Part shown: one piece after another, positions 16,853 to 24,412 of the stretch | Layout: each line of letters starts with the position of its first letter | How positions within the stretch are numbered: position 1 is the first letter of the stretch | DNA from: Promineifilum sp. | GTDB taxonomy: Bacteria > Chloroflexota > Anaerolineae > Promineifilales > Promineifilaceae | NCBI GenBank assembly: GCA_019695075.1 | Contig: JAIBAS010000502.1 | Location: 1 to 32,486, forward strand | Reading direction: 5' to 3' | DNA: 32,486 nt | The notes under the pieces: generated by a model | Databases searched by the model: none | Told to the model about the DNA's origin: nothing | The model's input: the letters and a program-made list of their open reading frames with translations, nothing else | Translations under genes and position numbers: made by a program

Positions 16853-18628
16853 ATGACCACCAACAGCTTCGTGCCCGACTGGGCCAGGGGCATCGTCTGG
16901 TACCAGATCTTCCCGGAGCGCTTCCGCAACGGCGATCCAACCAACGACCCGACGCTGGCCAGCCTGGAGGGCGCCTACCCGCGCGACCACACTCCGCCCT
17001 GGCAAGTACACCCCTGGACGGCCGACTGGTATCAGTTGCAGCCCTATGAGCAGCACAACGGGCGGGACTTCTGGTTCAACGCCCAGCGCCGGCGCTATGG
17101 CGGCGACGTGCAGGGCATCCTCGACAGCCTCGACTACCTGACCGACCTGGGCATCGAAGCCATCTACTTGAACCCGGTCTTCCCCTCGCCCTCGGCCCAC
17201 AAGTACGACGGCATGCTCTACCACCACATCGACCCCCACTTCGGCCCCGACCCCGACGGCGATTGGCGGCTCATGGCCAGCGAGACGCCCGAACAGCCGG
17301 AGACGTGGCTATGGACGGCGGCCGACCGGTTGATGTTGCGTCTGATCGACGAGGCCCACCGCCGCGGCCTGCGTCTCATTTTCGACGGCGTCTGGAACCA
17401 CATCGGCGTCAATTGCTGGGCTTTTCGCGACGTGGTGGCCCGCCAGCGGCAGTCGCCCTACGCCGGCTGGTTCAAGATCCCCAGTTGGGACGACCCCGAA
17501 GCCGGCACGACGTTCGACTACGTGGGCTGGTTTGGCGCGCGCGAACTGCCGGAGTGGTTCCAGGACGAGACCGGCGTCGCCGGCGGGCCGCGCGATTACA
17601 TCTTCGCCGCCGCGCGCCGCTGGATGGACCCCGACGGCGACGGCGACCCGCGCGACGGCATCGACGGCTGGCGGCTCGACGTGGCCTTCTGCGTGCGCCA
17701 TCCGTTCTGGAAAGCGTGGCGGCAGCACGTGCGCGCCATTAACCCGGAGGCTTACCTGGTAGCCGAGGTTGTCCTGCCGCCGGAGGAGGAGCAGCCCTAC
17801 CTGCGCGGCGACGAATTCGACGCGACGATGAACTACAACTTCGCCTTCGCGGCGATGGAGTTCCTCGTCGGCGGCGCGGGGGCTACGACGGCGACCGAGT
17901 TCGACGCCCGCCTGCGCGAGCTGCGCCGGGCCTACCCGGCTGAGGTCGCCCACGTGATGCAAAACCTGATGGACAGCCACGACAGCAGCCGGCTGGCCTC
18001 GGCCATCGTCAACCGCGACCGGCACCCCATGCGCGACTGGCCGGACTATCACCGCCTCTCGCGCGTCGAGGTCACGCCCGACTACGCCACGCGCCAGCCC
18101 GCGGCCGCCGAACGCCGCCGGCAGATGCTCGTGGCCCTGTTCCAGTTCACCTACATCGGCGCGCCGATGCTCTACTACGGCGACGAGGCGGGCATGTGGG
18201 GGGCCAACGATCCCTGCTGCCGCAAGCCGATGGTCTGGCCGGAGATGCAGTACGAGCCGGAGAGCGTGCTGCCCGACGGCCAACCGCGCCCCCACGCCGA
18301 CGCCGTCGCCTTCGACCACGACCTCTTCGCCCACTACCAGCGGCTCATCACGCTGCGCAAGACATCGCCGGCGCTGCGGCGCGGCGAGTTCCGCACGCTG
18401 CTGGCCGACGACGACCGGCGGCTGTTCGCCTTTGCCCGTGAGACGGACGACGACACGGCCATCGTCGTCCTGAACGCGGATGACCTGATGCAAATCGCCG
18501 ATCTGGAAGCGCCCGACGGCATGTGGACCGACGCGCTGAGTGGGGAGAGCTACCGGGCCGAGGCCGGGCGGTTGAGCCTGACCGTGCCGCCTGTCTGGGG
18601 GGCCGTTCTGCGGCCGGCCAGCCCGTAG
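16853..18628 (+). CDS. GH13 alpha-amylase family enzyme (cyclomaltodextrinase/neopullulanase-like)
   Basis: A 591-residue glycoside hydrolase of family 13, acting on alpha-1,4 or alpha-1,6 glucans or malto-oligosaccharides. It opens straight into the TIM barrel (GIVWYQIFPERFRNGD). The catalytic residues are visible: nucleophile Asp276 (GWRLDVAF), acid/base Glu305 (VAEVV) and transition-state stabiliser Asp377 (MDSHDSSR). The DGVWNH motif of region I is also present. The opening resembles neopullulanase/maltogenic amylase catalytic domains but lacks their usual N-terminal CBM34 module. There is no signal peptide, so it should be cytoplasmic and act on internal glycogen or imported maltodextrin. 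AAGGAG lies 8 bases before the ATG. It converges on a second GH13 gene. Exact specificity cannot be read by eye. Confidence 0.88.
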   Translation: MTTNSFVPDWARGIVWYQIFPERFRNGDPTNDPTLASLEGAYPRDHTPPWQVHPWTADWYQLQPYEQHNGRDFWFNAQRRRYGGDVQGILDSLDYLTDLGIEAIYLNPVFPSPSAHKYDGMLYHHIDPHFGPDPDGDWRLMASETPEQPETWLWTAADRLMLRLIDEAHRRGLRLIFDGVWNHIGVNCWAFRDVVARQRQSPYAGWFKIPSWDDPEAGTTFDYVGWFGARELPEWFQDETGVAGGPRDYIFAAARRWMDPDGDGDPRDGIDGWRLDVAFCVRHPFWKAWRQHVRAINPEAYLVAEVVLPPEEEQPYLRGDEFDATMNYNFAFAAMEFLVGGAGATTATEFDARLRELRRAYPAEVAHVMQNLMDSHDSSRLASAIVNRDRHPMRDWPDYHRLSRVEVTPDYATRQPAAAERRRQMLVALFQFTYIGAPMLYYGDEAGMWGANDPCCRKPMVWPEMQYEPESVLPDGQPRPHADAVAFDHDLFAHYQRLITLRKTSPALRRGEFRTLLADDDRRLFAFARETDDDTAIVVLNADDLMQIADLEAPDGMWTDALSGESYRAEAGRLSLTVPPVWGAVLRPASP

Positions 18629-18649
18629 CCAAGCCCCGTAGCACAGCCT

Positions 18650-18832
18650 GTAGCACAGCCTGTTAGGCTGTGGCAGGTGAAGACAGCCTAACAGGCTGTA
18701 CTACGGCGGCTCCGTAGCACGGCCTGTCAGGCTGTGGCGGGCGAAGACAGCCTAACAGGCTGTACTACGGCGGCCCCGTAGCACGGCCTGTCAGGCTGTG
18801 GCGGGCGAAGACAGCCTAACAGGCTGTACTAC
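18650..18832. repeat. Three-unit palindromic tandem repeat, 64-bp period
   Basis: Three 55-base palindromic units (18650-18704, 18714-18768, 18778-18832) repeat at exactly 64 bases. Units 2 and 3 are essentially identical; unit 1 differs at a few bases. Each starts GTAGCAC and ends GTACTAC and folds into a hairpin pairing a CCTGT(C/T)AGGCTGT arm with ACAGCCTAACAGG. A partial GTAGCACAGCCT copy precedes the first. The array fills the gap between two convergent GH13 genes and could end transcription from both sides. Confidence 0.9.
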
Positions 18833-18843
18833 AGGCTGGGCTA

Positions 18844-20670
18844 CTAACCCGGATTCTGCGAGAAGATCAGCCCGGCATATGGCCCCAGCGAGACCTTGGC
18901 GCTGGCCGGCTGGTTGTCGTAGGGGGTCGGCTCGGCGACCACGTCGGTGCTGACCTGGCCCTCGTAGTCGGCGCTATAGGGCTTGGCGTGGCTGTCGAAG
19001 CGCAGCGACCACAGCCCGGCGGCCGGGAAGCCAAGGGTGTAGTCAGTCACCGTGCTGTTGGTCATGTTCATGACCACGATGGTGCTGTCGCCGGGGCCGC
19101 CGTCATACCAGCGGTGGAAAGCGATCACCTTGTTGGCGCCGTTGACGTGGTAGACGTCGATATGCTGGCCGGTCAGGCCCTTGGTGTGGCCGTGCAGGTT
19201 GCGGCGCAGGTGCATCAAGTCCCGGTAGAGGGTGATGATGCTCTCCATCTCCTTGGCTCTGTCCCAGTCCAGCGGTTCGGTATCGACAAACCACTTGTCC
19301 TCCAGAAACTCCTGCCCTTGAAAGATCATAGGGATGCCCGGCGCGGTGAAGACCAGCACGCCGCCCATCGTCGAGCGCTTCTTGGCGAACCAGTGGCGGC
19401 TGTTGCCCGGCCAGATTTCTTCGGGCACGCGAGCCTTGCCGTTGGCGACCTCGTCGTGCGACTCGGTGTAGACGACGCGCTTAAAGGCGTCGCCGTCGTA
19501 CTTGGCGTAGAGGGCCGCCTTGACCGACTCCACGTCGCGGAACTGGTCGTCGTTGGTGATGATCGCCGTGCGGATGGGGTGGACGAACTGCGGGTCCCAT
19601 TGCGCGCCGAAGCCCGCACCGCCCGCGCCCGTGCTCTTCACCAGCCACTCATTGGCCTGCAAATCCTCGGCAATGGTCAGGTGGTTGGGCGCGAACTCGC
19701 GCACTTCCTCATTGATCCACTGCATGAAGCTCCAGCCGTCGGGGATGTCGCCGGCGGGGTCGTTGTCGTGGCCGTTGCGGTTGCGGATATAGGCCGTGGC
19801 GTCCCAGCGCAGGCCGTCCACCTGGTACTCGTGCAACCACATCAGGGCATTGTCGCGCAGGAATTGGCGCACCTCCGGCCGGCCGTAGTCAGGGCGGGTG
19901 TGGCCCCACGGTGTCTGGCTGCGGTCGTCGTTGTAGAAGTAGATGCCGCCGCCGTCGTCCTCTGACCAGCCATCGAAGCGCCACAGGTCGAGGTCGCTCG
20001 GCCCCAGGTGGTTATAGACCACGTCGAGGATGACGGCGATGCCGTGTTTGTGGGCGGCGCGGATGAACTCCTTGAAGGCCCGCGGCCCGCCGTAGTCACT
20101 CTCCACGGCAAAGGGCAGCGACAGGTTATAGCCCCAGGAGCGGCCGCCGGGGAACTCCATCGGCGGCATGACCTGCACGGCATTGACGCCCAGCGCGCGC
20201 AAGTAGGGCAGCTTCTGCGCCGCGCGCCGGAACGTACCCACGCGCTCTTCGTTGAGTGCGTTGAACGTGCCAATGTGCATCTCGTAGATGATCAGGTCGT
20301 TCCACGCCGGAATCTGGAAGTTTTCCGTCCCCTCCCAGTCAAACTCTGGATCGTGAATGACGCCGTTGCCCACCGAGTTGGTGACCTGACGGGCGTAGGG
20401 ATCGATGCGGAAGAGCCGCATATCGCCATTGACCAGCAGGAACTTGTACTGCTGGCCCGGCTTGGCGCCGGCAACGTCGGTGGCCCAGTAGCCGTCGCCC
20501 TCGTGGATGAGGGGGTTGGCCGTCTCGCTCCAGTCGTTGAAGTCGCCGACGACAAAGACCTTCTGCGCGTTGGGCGCCCAGACGCGGAAGGTTGTCCCCC
20601 TGGCGTGTGAGATCGGCCCCATGCCCGGCTTCATCTTGGGCCTCAGTGCTCTGTTTAGTGCCTTGAACAC
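18844..20670 (-). CDS. GH13 enzyme with CBM48-type N-terminus (glycogen-branching-enzyme-like)
   Basis: A 608-residue family 13 enzyme. Residues ~15-105 form a CBM48/early-set domain (TTFRVWAPNAQKVFVVGDFNDW), as in branching enzymes and trehalohydrolases. The TIM barrel follows, with the DVVYNHLG motif, nucleophile Asp290 (VDGLRWDATAY), acid/base Glu335 (LTIAEDLQ) and Asp406 (ESHDEVANG). The most likely role is a 1,4-alpha-glucan branching enzyme or a close relative working on glycogen; a trehalohydrolase-like activity is the alternative. I chose GTG at 20670: AAGGAG lies 7 bases upstream at 20678-20683. The longer frame would start at a TTG (20694) with that ribosome site inside the coding region. 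It converges with the other GH13 gene, suggesting shared glycogen/maltodextrin metabolism. Confidence 0.85.
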   Translation of the reverse strand: MFKALNRALRPKMKPGMGPISHARGTTFRVWAPNAQKVFVVGDFNDWSETANPLIHEGDGYWATDVAGAKPGQQYKFLLVNGDMRLFRIDPYARQVTNSVGNGVIHDPEFDWEGTENFQIPAWNDLIIYEMHIGTFNALNEERVGTFRRAAQKLPYLRALGVNAVQVMPPMEFPGGRSWGYNLSLPFAVESDYGGPRAFKEFIRAAHKHGIAVILDVVYNHLGPSDLDLWRFDGWSEDDGGGIYFYNDDRSQTPWGHTRPDYGRPEVRQFLRDNALMWLHEYQVDGLRWDATAYIRNRNGHDNDPAGDIPDGWSFMQWINEEVREFAPNHLTIAEDLQANEWLVKSTGAGGAGFGAQWDPQFVHPIRTAIITNDDQFRDVESVKAALYAKYDGDAFKRVVYTESHDEVANGKARVPEEIWPGNSRHWFAKKRSTMGGVLVFTAPGIPMIFQGQEFLEDKWFVDTEPLDWDRAKEMESIITLYRDLMHLRRNLHGHTKGLTGQHIDVYHVNGANKVIAFHRWYDGGPGDSTIVVMNMTNSTVTDYTLGFPAAGLWSLRFDSHAKPYSADYEGQVSTDVVAEPTPYDNQPASAKVSLGPYAGLIFSQNPG

Positions 20671-20815
20671 TTCCTTTCTCCTTGTTATCTGCAATTAGTG
20701 GCCGGTGGTCGGTGGCCAGTAGGCCCGTGGTCGGCGGGCGACCGCCGGCGCACCAGAGCCGGAGCGTTCCTCCTGTCCCCTGGAGCCTGGCCTCTCATCC
20801 TTCATCCTTCCCACT

Positions 20816-21598
20816 TCATCCCTGCAACAGCGATTGCGCGCCGTCGATCCAGACCTCCGTGCCGGTGATGTGGGTCGCGGCGTCGCCGGCCAGGAACAGC
20901 ACCAGGTCGGCCACCTGCTCGGCCGTGCCGGGGCCGCCGTCGGTCAGCGGCACCGCGCCTTCGGGGAACTCGATTGGCTCCTCGGCCGCGGCGAGGCTGC
21001 GCTTCTCGGTGTTATCGTCGATCTCCGTCTTGATCCAGCCGGGACAGATGACGTTGACGCGAATCTTGTGCTTGGCCAGTTCCAGCGCGGCCATCTTGGC
21101 GAAAGCGACCTGGCCGGCCTTGCTGGAGCTGTAGGCCGACGCGCCGGCGTTGCTGAAGATGCGCGTGCCGTTAACCGATGAAGTGATGATGATCGACCCG
21201 CCGTTCGGCTTCAGCAGCGACAGCGCATACTTGACGGTCAGGAACGTGCCCGTCAGATTGACGGTCAGCGTCTTCGTCCACTCCTCCGGCGTCAGTTCCT
21301 CCAGCGGCGCCCAGACGCCGTTGATGCCGGCGTTGGCGAAAACGACATCGAGCCGGCCCCACTCGCGGCCGACGCGATCATAAGCCGCCTGCATGGCCGC
21401 CGGGTCGGAGATGTCGGCCGCCAGGGGAATGGCCTCGCCGCCCATCTCGCGGATGCGCGTGGCCGTCTTGCGGGCGTTCTCTTCCGTATGATCGAGCGCG
21501 GCCACTCCGGCCCCCGCCCGCGCCAGCTTCAGCGCCGCGGCCCTGCCGATGCCCGCGCCCGCGCCCGTCACCAGAGCGACTTTGCCTTCCAGTGTCAT
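20816..21598 (-). CDS. SDR-family NAD(P)-dependent oxidoreductase
   Basis: A 260-residue classical short-chain dehydrogenase/reductase. The dinucleotide loop TGAGAGIG is at 11-18, Asp36 at the end of the second strand favours NAD(H), NAG is at 89-91, a Ser sits at 140/141, and the YxxxK pair is Tyr156/Lys160. A Rossmann-fold oxidoreductase acting on an alcohol or ketone in the cytoplasm is certain, but the substrate is not. The C-terminus has the usual ITGTEVWIDGAQSLLQG ending. AAGGTG precedes the ATG. It lies on the same strand as an acyl-CoA dehydrogenase 230 bases upstream, so a fatty-acid role is conceivable, but the gap argues for separate transcription. Confidence 0.92.
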   Translation of the reverse strand: MTLEGKVALVTGAGAGIGRAAALKLARAGAGVAALDHTEENARKTATRIREMGGEAIPLAADISDPAAMQAAYDRVGREWGRLDVVFANAGINGVWAPLEELTPEEWTKTLTVNLTGTFLTVKYALSLLKPNGGSIIITSSVNGTRIFSNAGASAYSSSKAGQVAFAKMAALELAKHKIRVNVICPGWIKTEIDDNTEKRSLAAAEEPIEFPEGAVPLTDGGPGTAEQVADLVLFLAGDAATHITGTEVWIDGAQSLLQG

Positions 21599-21750
21599 GG
21601 TTCACCTTCTCGTGCGCGTCCGCCGGCCCGGCCGGCCCGGCTTTGTGACGTTCATTACTCCTTTGAGCATTGAGAAGGATAAGCATTTACGCGGCGGTGG
21701 CCATGTACCGTGGATATATTTCTCTGAGAGACACCGGTCAGTGACGAATG

Positions 21751-21814
21751 GACGACAGACGACAGACGACAGACTGCCATCACTGACCTACTGACCTACT
21801 GACCCACTGGCCAC
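21751..21814. repeat. Low-complexity short tandem repeats upstream of the SDR gene
   Basis: A 7-bp unit GACGACA is repeated about 3.4 times at 21751-21774. A second run built on CTACTGAC/CCACTGGC follows to about 21814. No reading frame is credible. A related but weaker GGTCGGTGGCCAGT motif occurs at 20700-20730. Together these fill much of the gap between the SDR and acyl-CoA dehydrogenase genes. Confidence 0.7.
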
Positions 21815-21827
21815 TGCTTACTGACCA

Positions 21828-23036
21828 CTACTCCTCCGCCTCCCAATACGCCTGGTCATAAGCCGGCAACTCGCAACGCATCGGGCGCGTCTGGCGGTTG
21901 CCGAGGGCATATTCGGCCTGCATCAGCGTGTGGATCTGCGACGTGCCTTCGTAGATGACGCTGCTCTTGGTGTTGCGCAGGTGGCGCTCGACGTTGTACT
22001 CGTCGGAGTAGCCATACGCGCCGTGAATCTGCACGGCATCATCGGCGGCGCGGCGAGCGGCCTCGGTGCAGAACCACTTGGCCATGCTCGTCTCGCGCGT
22101 GTTGCGCAGGCCGCGGTTCTTCAGCCAGCCCGCCTTCCAGACCAGCAGTTCGCCGGCGTCGATGCTCTGTTGCATGTTGGCGATCATCTGCTGCACGAGT
22201 TGGTACTCGACGATGGGCCGGCCGAAGGTCTTGCGCTCGCGGCCGTAGGCGATGGACTCGTCGCGGCAAGCCTTGATGACGCCCACCGCGCCGGCGGCGA
22301 CGGTGTAGCGGGCGTTGTCCAGCGCGCTCATGGCGATCTTGAAGCCCTCACCCTCTTCGCCCAGGCGATGGCTGGCCGGCACGCGCACGTCGGCCATGTT
22401 GATCCAGCCGGTGTTGCTGGCCCAGACGCCCATCTTGCCGTGGATCGTGCCCGTCGTCAGCCCCGGCCAGCCGCGCTCCAGGATGAAGGCGGTGATGCCG
22501 TTGGCCCCGCGCTCCGGGTCGGTCTTGGCGAAGACGAGGAAGCGGTCGGCCACGTCGGACAGGGTGATCCACATCTTCTCGCCGGTCAGCAGGTAGTCGC
22601 CGCCGTCGCGGCGTGCCCGGCTGGTCATGGCGGCCACGTCCGACCCCGCTCCCGGCTCGGTCAGGCCGAAGCAGGCCAGGCGCTCGCCCGTGGCCAGCGG
22701 CGGCAGGAAGTCGCGTTTCTGCTCCTCCGTGCCCCACTGGAAGATGGGCAGCGCATGCAGGCCCAGGTGGACGGCAATCGTCTCGCGCACCGACGAGTCG
22801 GCGTACTCCAACCCCTCGGAGACGATGCCCAGCGACAGATAGTCCATGCCCGCGCCGCCATAGCGCACCGGCAGGCAGACGCCCATCAGGCCCAGCGCGG
22901 CCATCTGCGGGCGCAGTTCGTGGGGGAAGGTGTGGGTGCGGTCGTGCTCCTTAATGACGGGCATGACCGTCTTGCGCGCGAAGTCGTAGACAGTCCGCGC
23001 GATCAGCTGGTGGTTCTCGCTCAGGGTGAAGTCCAT
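21828..23036 (-). CDS. Acyl-CoA dehydrogenase family protein
   Basis: A 402-residue flavoenzyme of the acyl-CoA dehydrogenase family. It oxidises an acyl-CoA at the alpha-beta bond with FAD and passes electrons to electron-transfer flavoprotein. The signature stretches are present: [12 protein letters not shown] in the FAD/substrate region, [13 protein letters not shown], and the C-terminal helical domain with [12 protein letters not shown] and [18 protein letters not shown]. Glu363 in [12 protein letters not shown] is at the position of the catalytic base in short/medium-chain enzymes. Chain-length or branched/glutaryl specificity cannot be assigned. AGGAGAGG sits just before the ATG. No ETF or thiolase gene is nearby. 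Confidence 0.93.
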   Translation of the reverse strand: MDFTLSENHQLIARTVYDFARKTVMPVIKEHDRTHTFPHELRPQMAALGLMGVCLPVRYGGAGMDYLSLGIVSEGLEYADSSVRETIAVHLGLHALPIFQWGTEEQKRDFLPPLATGERLACFGLTEPGAGSDVAAMTSRARRDGGDYLLTGEKMWITLSDVADRFLVFAKTDPERGANGITAFILERGWPGLTTGTIHGKMGVWASNTGWINMADVRVPASHRLGEEGEGFKIAMSALDNARYTVAAGAVGVIKACRDESIAYGRERKTFGRPIVEYQLVQQMIANMQQSIDAGELLVWKAGWLKNRGLRNTRETSMAKWFCTEAARRAADDAVQIHGAYGYSDEYNVERHLRNTKSSVIYEGTSQIHTLMQAEYALGNRQTRPMRCELPAYDQAYWEAEE

Positions 23037-23108
23037 GATCCTCTCCTATGGGATAGCTGCCGGGGATCATAGCCGTTGATCGCCGCGCGCGCACCGATTA
23101 GGCGCAGA

Positions 23109-23242
23109 GCTCACGTAAAGACGCTCACGCAAAGCGCTCACGCAAAGGCGCAGAGGAACCAAGACGCAAAGAAGAATCTCTCTTCAATTCTTCTTTGCGC
23201 CTTTGCCCCTTAGCGCCTTTGCGTGAGCTTCTTTGCGTGAGC
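23109..23242. repeat. Long compound inverted repeat (copy A)
   Basis: The core arms GCTCACGCAAAGGCGC (23136-23151) and its reverse complement (23213-23228) are perfect over 16 bp. An inner pair, CGCAAAGAAGAAT (23165-23177) with 23187-23199, is perfect over 13 bp. Extra GCTCACGCAAAG half-copies (23109-23120, 23123-23134) face CTTTGCGTGAGC at 23231-23242. A related element lies at 30497-30607. There is no coding potential. Confidence 0.85.
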
Positions 23243-23276
23243 ACCTTTTCGCAACGCCTCGGCCGCGAACAACGAA

Positions 23277-23308
23277 AACGGGCCACCCTCACGCGAGGGT
23301 GGCCCGTT
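23277..23308 (-). terminator. Rho-independent terminator of the lipoprotein gene
   Basis: A perfect 14-bp stem (23277-23290 with 23295-23308) has a 4-base loop. Read on the minus strand, it is followed by a T-rich run (TTTTCGTTGTT). It lies 27 bases beyond the stop of the three-repeat lipoprotein gene, in the right orientation to end that transcript. Confidence 0.8.
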
Positions 23309-23334
23309 GTGGCTGCATTGGAAAACCGAAGGCC

Positions 23335-24267
23335 CTAGGGCATATTGGCCAGCCGCACCACCGTGCCGCTCAGGTCGGTGTGGGCCTCATACTCCTGGCC
23401 GCCGGCGCTGAGCATGACGATCCAGCCCGGCGTGATGGCTTGCAGGCAGGCCTCGTCCGGCCCGCCCAGGCCCAGGCAGCCATCGCTGAACTCGGCCTGC
23501 TCGGCCGACACCACGGTGATCTCGTCCGGCGTCAGGCCCAGCTGGTCGGCCAGCACGGCCGCGGCCGAGGCGGTGATGGCGTCGGTCGAATCCGTGCCCA
23601 TGCCCGCGTCGGCAATGCGCACGTTCGTGCCCGTCAGGTCGGTGTGGGCTTCGTACTCCTGGCCACCGGCATTGAGCATGACCAGCCAGCCGGGCGTGAT
23701 GGCCTGCGCGCACATCTCCTCCGGCCCGCCCAGCCCCAGGCAACCATCGCTGAACTCGGTCTGCTCGGCCGACACCACGGTGATCTCGTCCGGCGTCAGG
23801 CCCAGCTGGTCGGCCAGCACGGCCGCGGCCGAGGCGGTGATGGCGTCCATCTCGCTCGCGCCGGCGCTGTTGCCGGCAACGCGCACTTGCTCGCCGGTGG
23901 CGTCGGTGCGAACCTCGTACTCCCGGCCGTTGGCGCTGAGCATGATCGTCCAGCCGGGCGTGAGGGCCTGCAGGCAGCTCTCCGCCGGCCCACCCAGGCC
24001 CAGGCAGCCGTCGCTGAACTCGGTCTCTTCGGCCGACAGCACAAGGATGTCGCTCTCGGCGATACCCTGTTCGGTCGCCAGTTGAGCGATGGCGGCGGAC
24101 GTGACGGCATTGCCCGCGCCCTCGGCGGGCGTTTCGGCCGTCGGTTGCGCCATTTCCGGCGTCGCGGTCAGGTCGCTCGCGCCCGGTTCGGCCCCGGTGG
24201 GCTGACAGGCGACCAACAGGGCCAGCAAGAGCGCCAACACCGCGGCAAACGGCTTAAAAGAAGACAT
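23335..24267 (-). CDS. Putative lipoprotein with three ~88-residue Cys-containing repeats
   Basis: A 310-residue protein starting with a lipoprotein signal peptide: hydrophobic residues ~6-20 and lipobox LVAC with Cys21 as the acylation site. It should sit on the outer face of the membrane. After a linker rich in Thr, Pro and Glu come three repeats (55-142, 143-230, 231-310). Each has the core EFSDGCLGLGGP, a second Cys ten residues on, TPGW, and a GxEYExxTD ending; the pairs Cys88/98, 176/186 and 264/274 could form disulphides. Repeats 2 and 3 share an exact 87-base DNA stretch, so they were duplicated recently. AAGGAG lies about 10 bases before the ATG. I do not recognise a function; an extracellular binding or inhibitor-like role is possible but unsupported. 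Confidence 0.85.
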   Translation of the reverse strand: MSSFKPFAAVLALLLALLVACQPTGAEPGASDLTATPEMAQPTAETPAEGAGNAVTSAAIAQLATEQGIAESDILVLSAEETEFSDGCLGLGGPAESCLQALTPGWTIMLSANGREYEVRTDATGEQVRVAGNSAGASEMDAITASAAAVLADQLGLTPDEITVVSAEQTEFSDGCLGLGGPEEMCAQAITPGWLVMLNAGGQEYEAHTDLTGTNVRIADAGMGTDSTDAITASAAAVLADQLGLTPDEITVVSAEQAEFSDGCLGLGGPDEACLQAITPGWIVMLSAGGQEYEAHTDLSGTVVRLANMP

Positions 24268-24365
24268 GCGTGATTTACTCCTTGTGTCTTGATTTAGGTC
24301 AATTGGGCTGTGGTGTGGGCCGTGAAGGACCTACATGGTAGTAAAACGCCGGGGGTGTGTCAATT

Positions 24366-24388
24366 GTTCCCTCACTCACAGAGGAAAC
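24366..24388 (-). terminator. Weak hairpin after the 579-residue protein gene
   Basis: On the minus strand GTTTCCTC and GAGGGAAC can form an 8-bp stem with one G-U pair and a 7-base loop, 25 bases after the stop of the last gene of the SNF2 operon. Only a weak AATTGA follows, so this is a tentative terminator. Confidence 0.3.
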
Positions 24389-24412
24389 ATGACGCATTTC
24401 AGAGCTTCGATT

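Noticed and set aside
17309-18493. 394-codon minus-strand frame over the GH13 gene
   Set aside because: It is a shadow of the real gene, with a compositionally biased translation.
18650-18832. Possible CRISPR array
   Set aside because: Only three units; the units are palindromic over nearly their full length and the 9-base gaps between them are not unique spacers.
21930-23072. 380-codon plus-strand frame over the acyl-CoA dehydrogenase
   Set aside because: It is a shadow frame; the minus-strand protein has complete family motifs and a good ribosome site.
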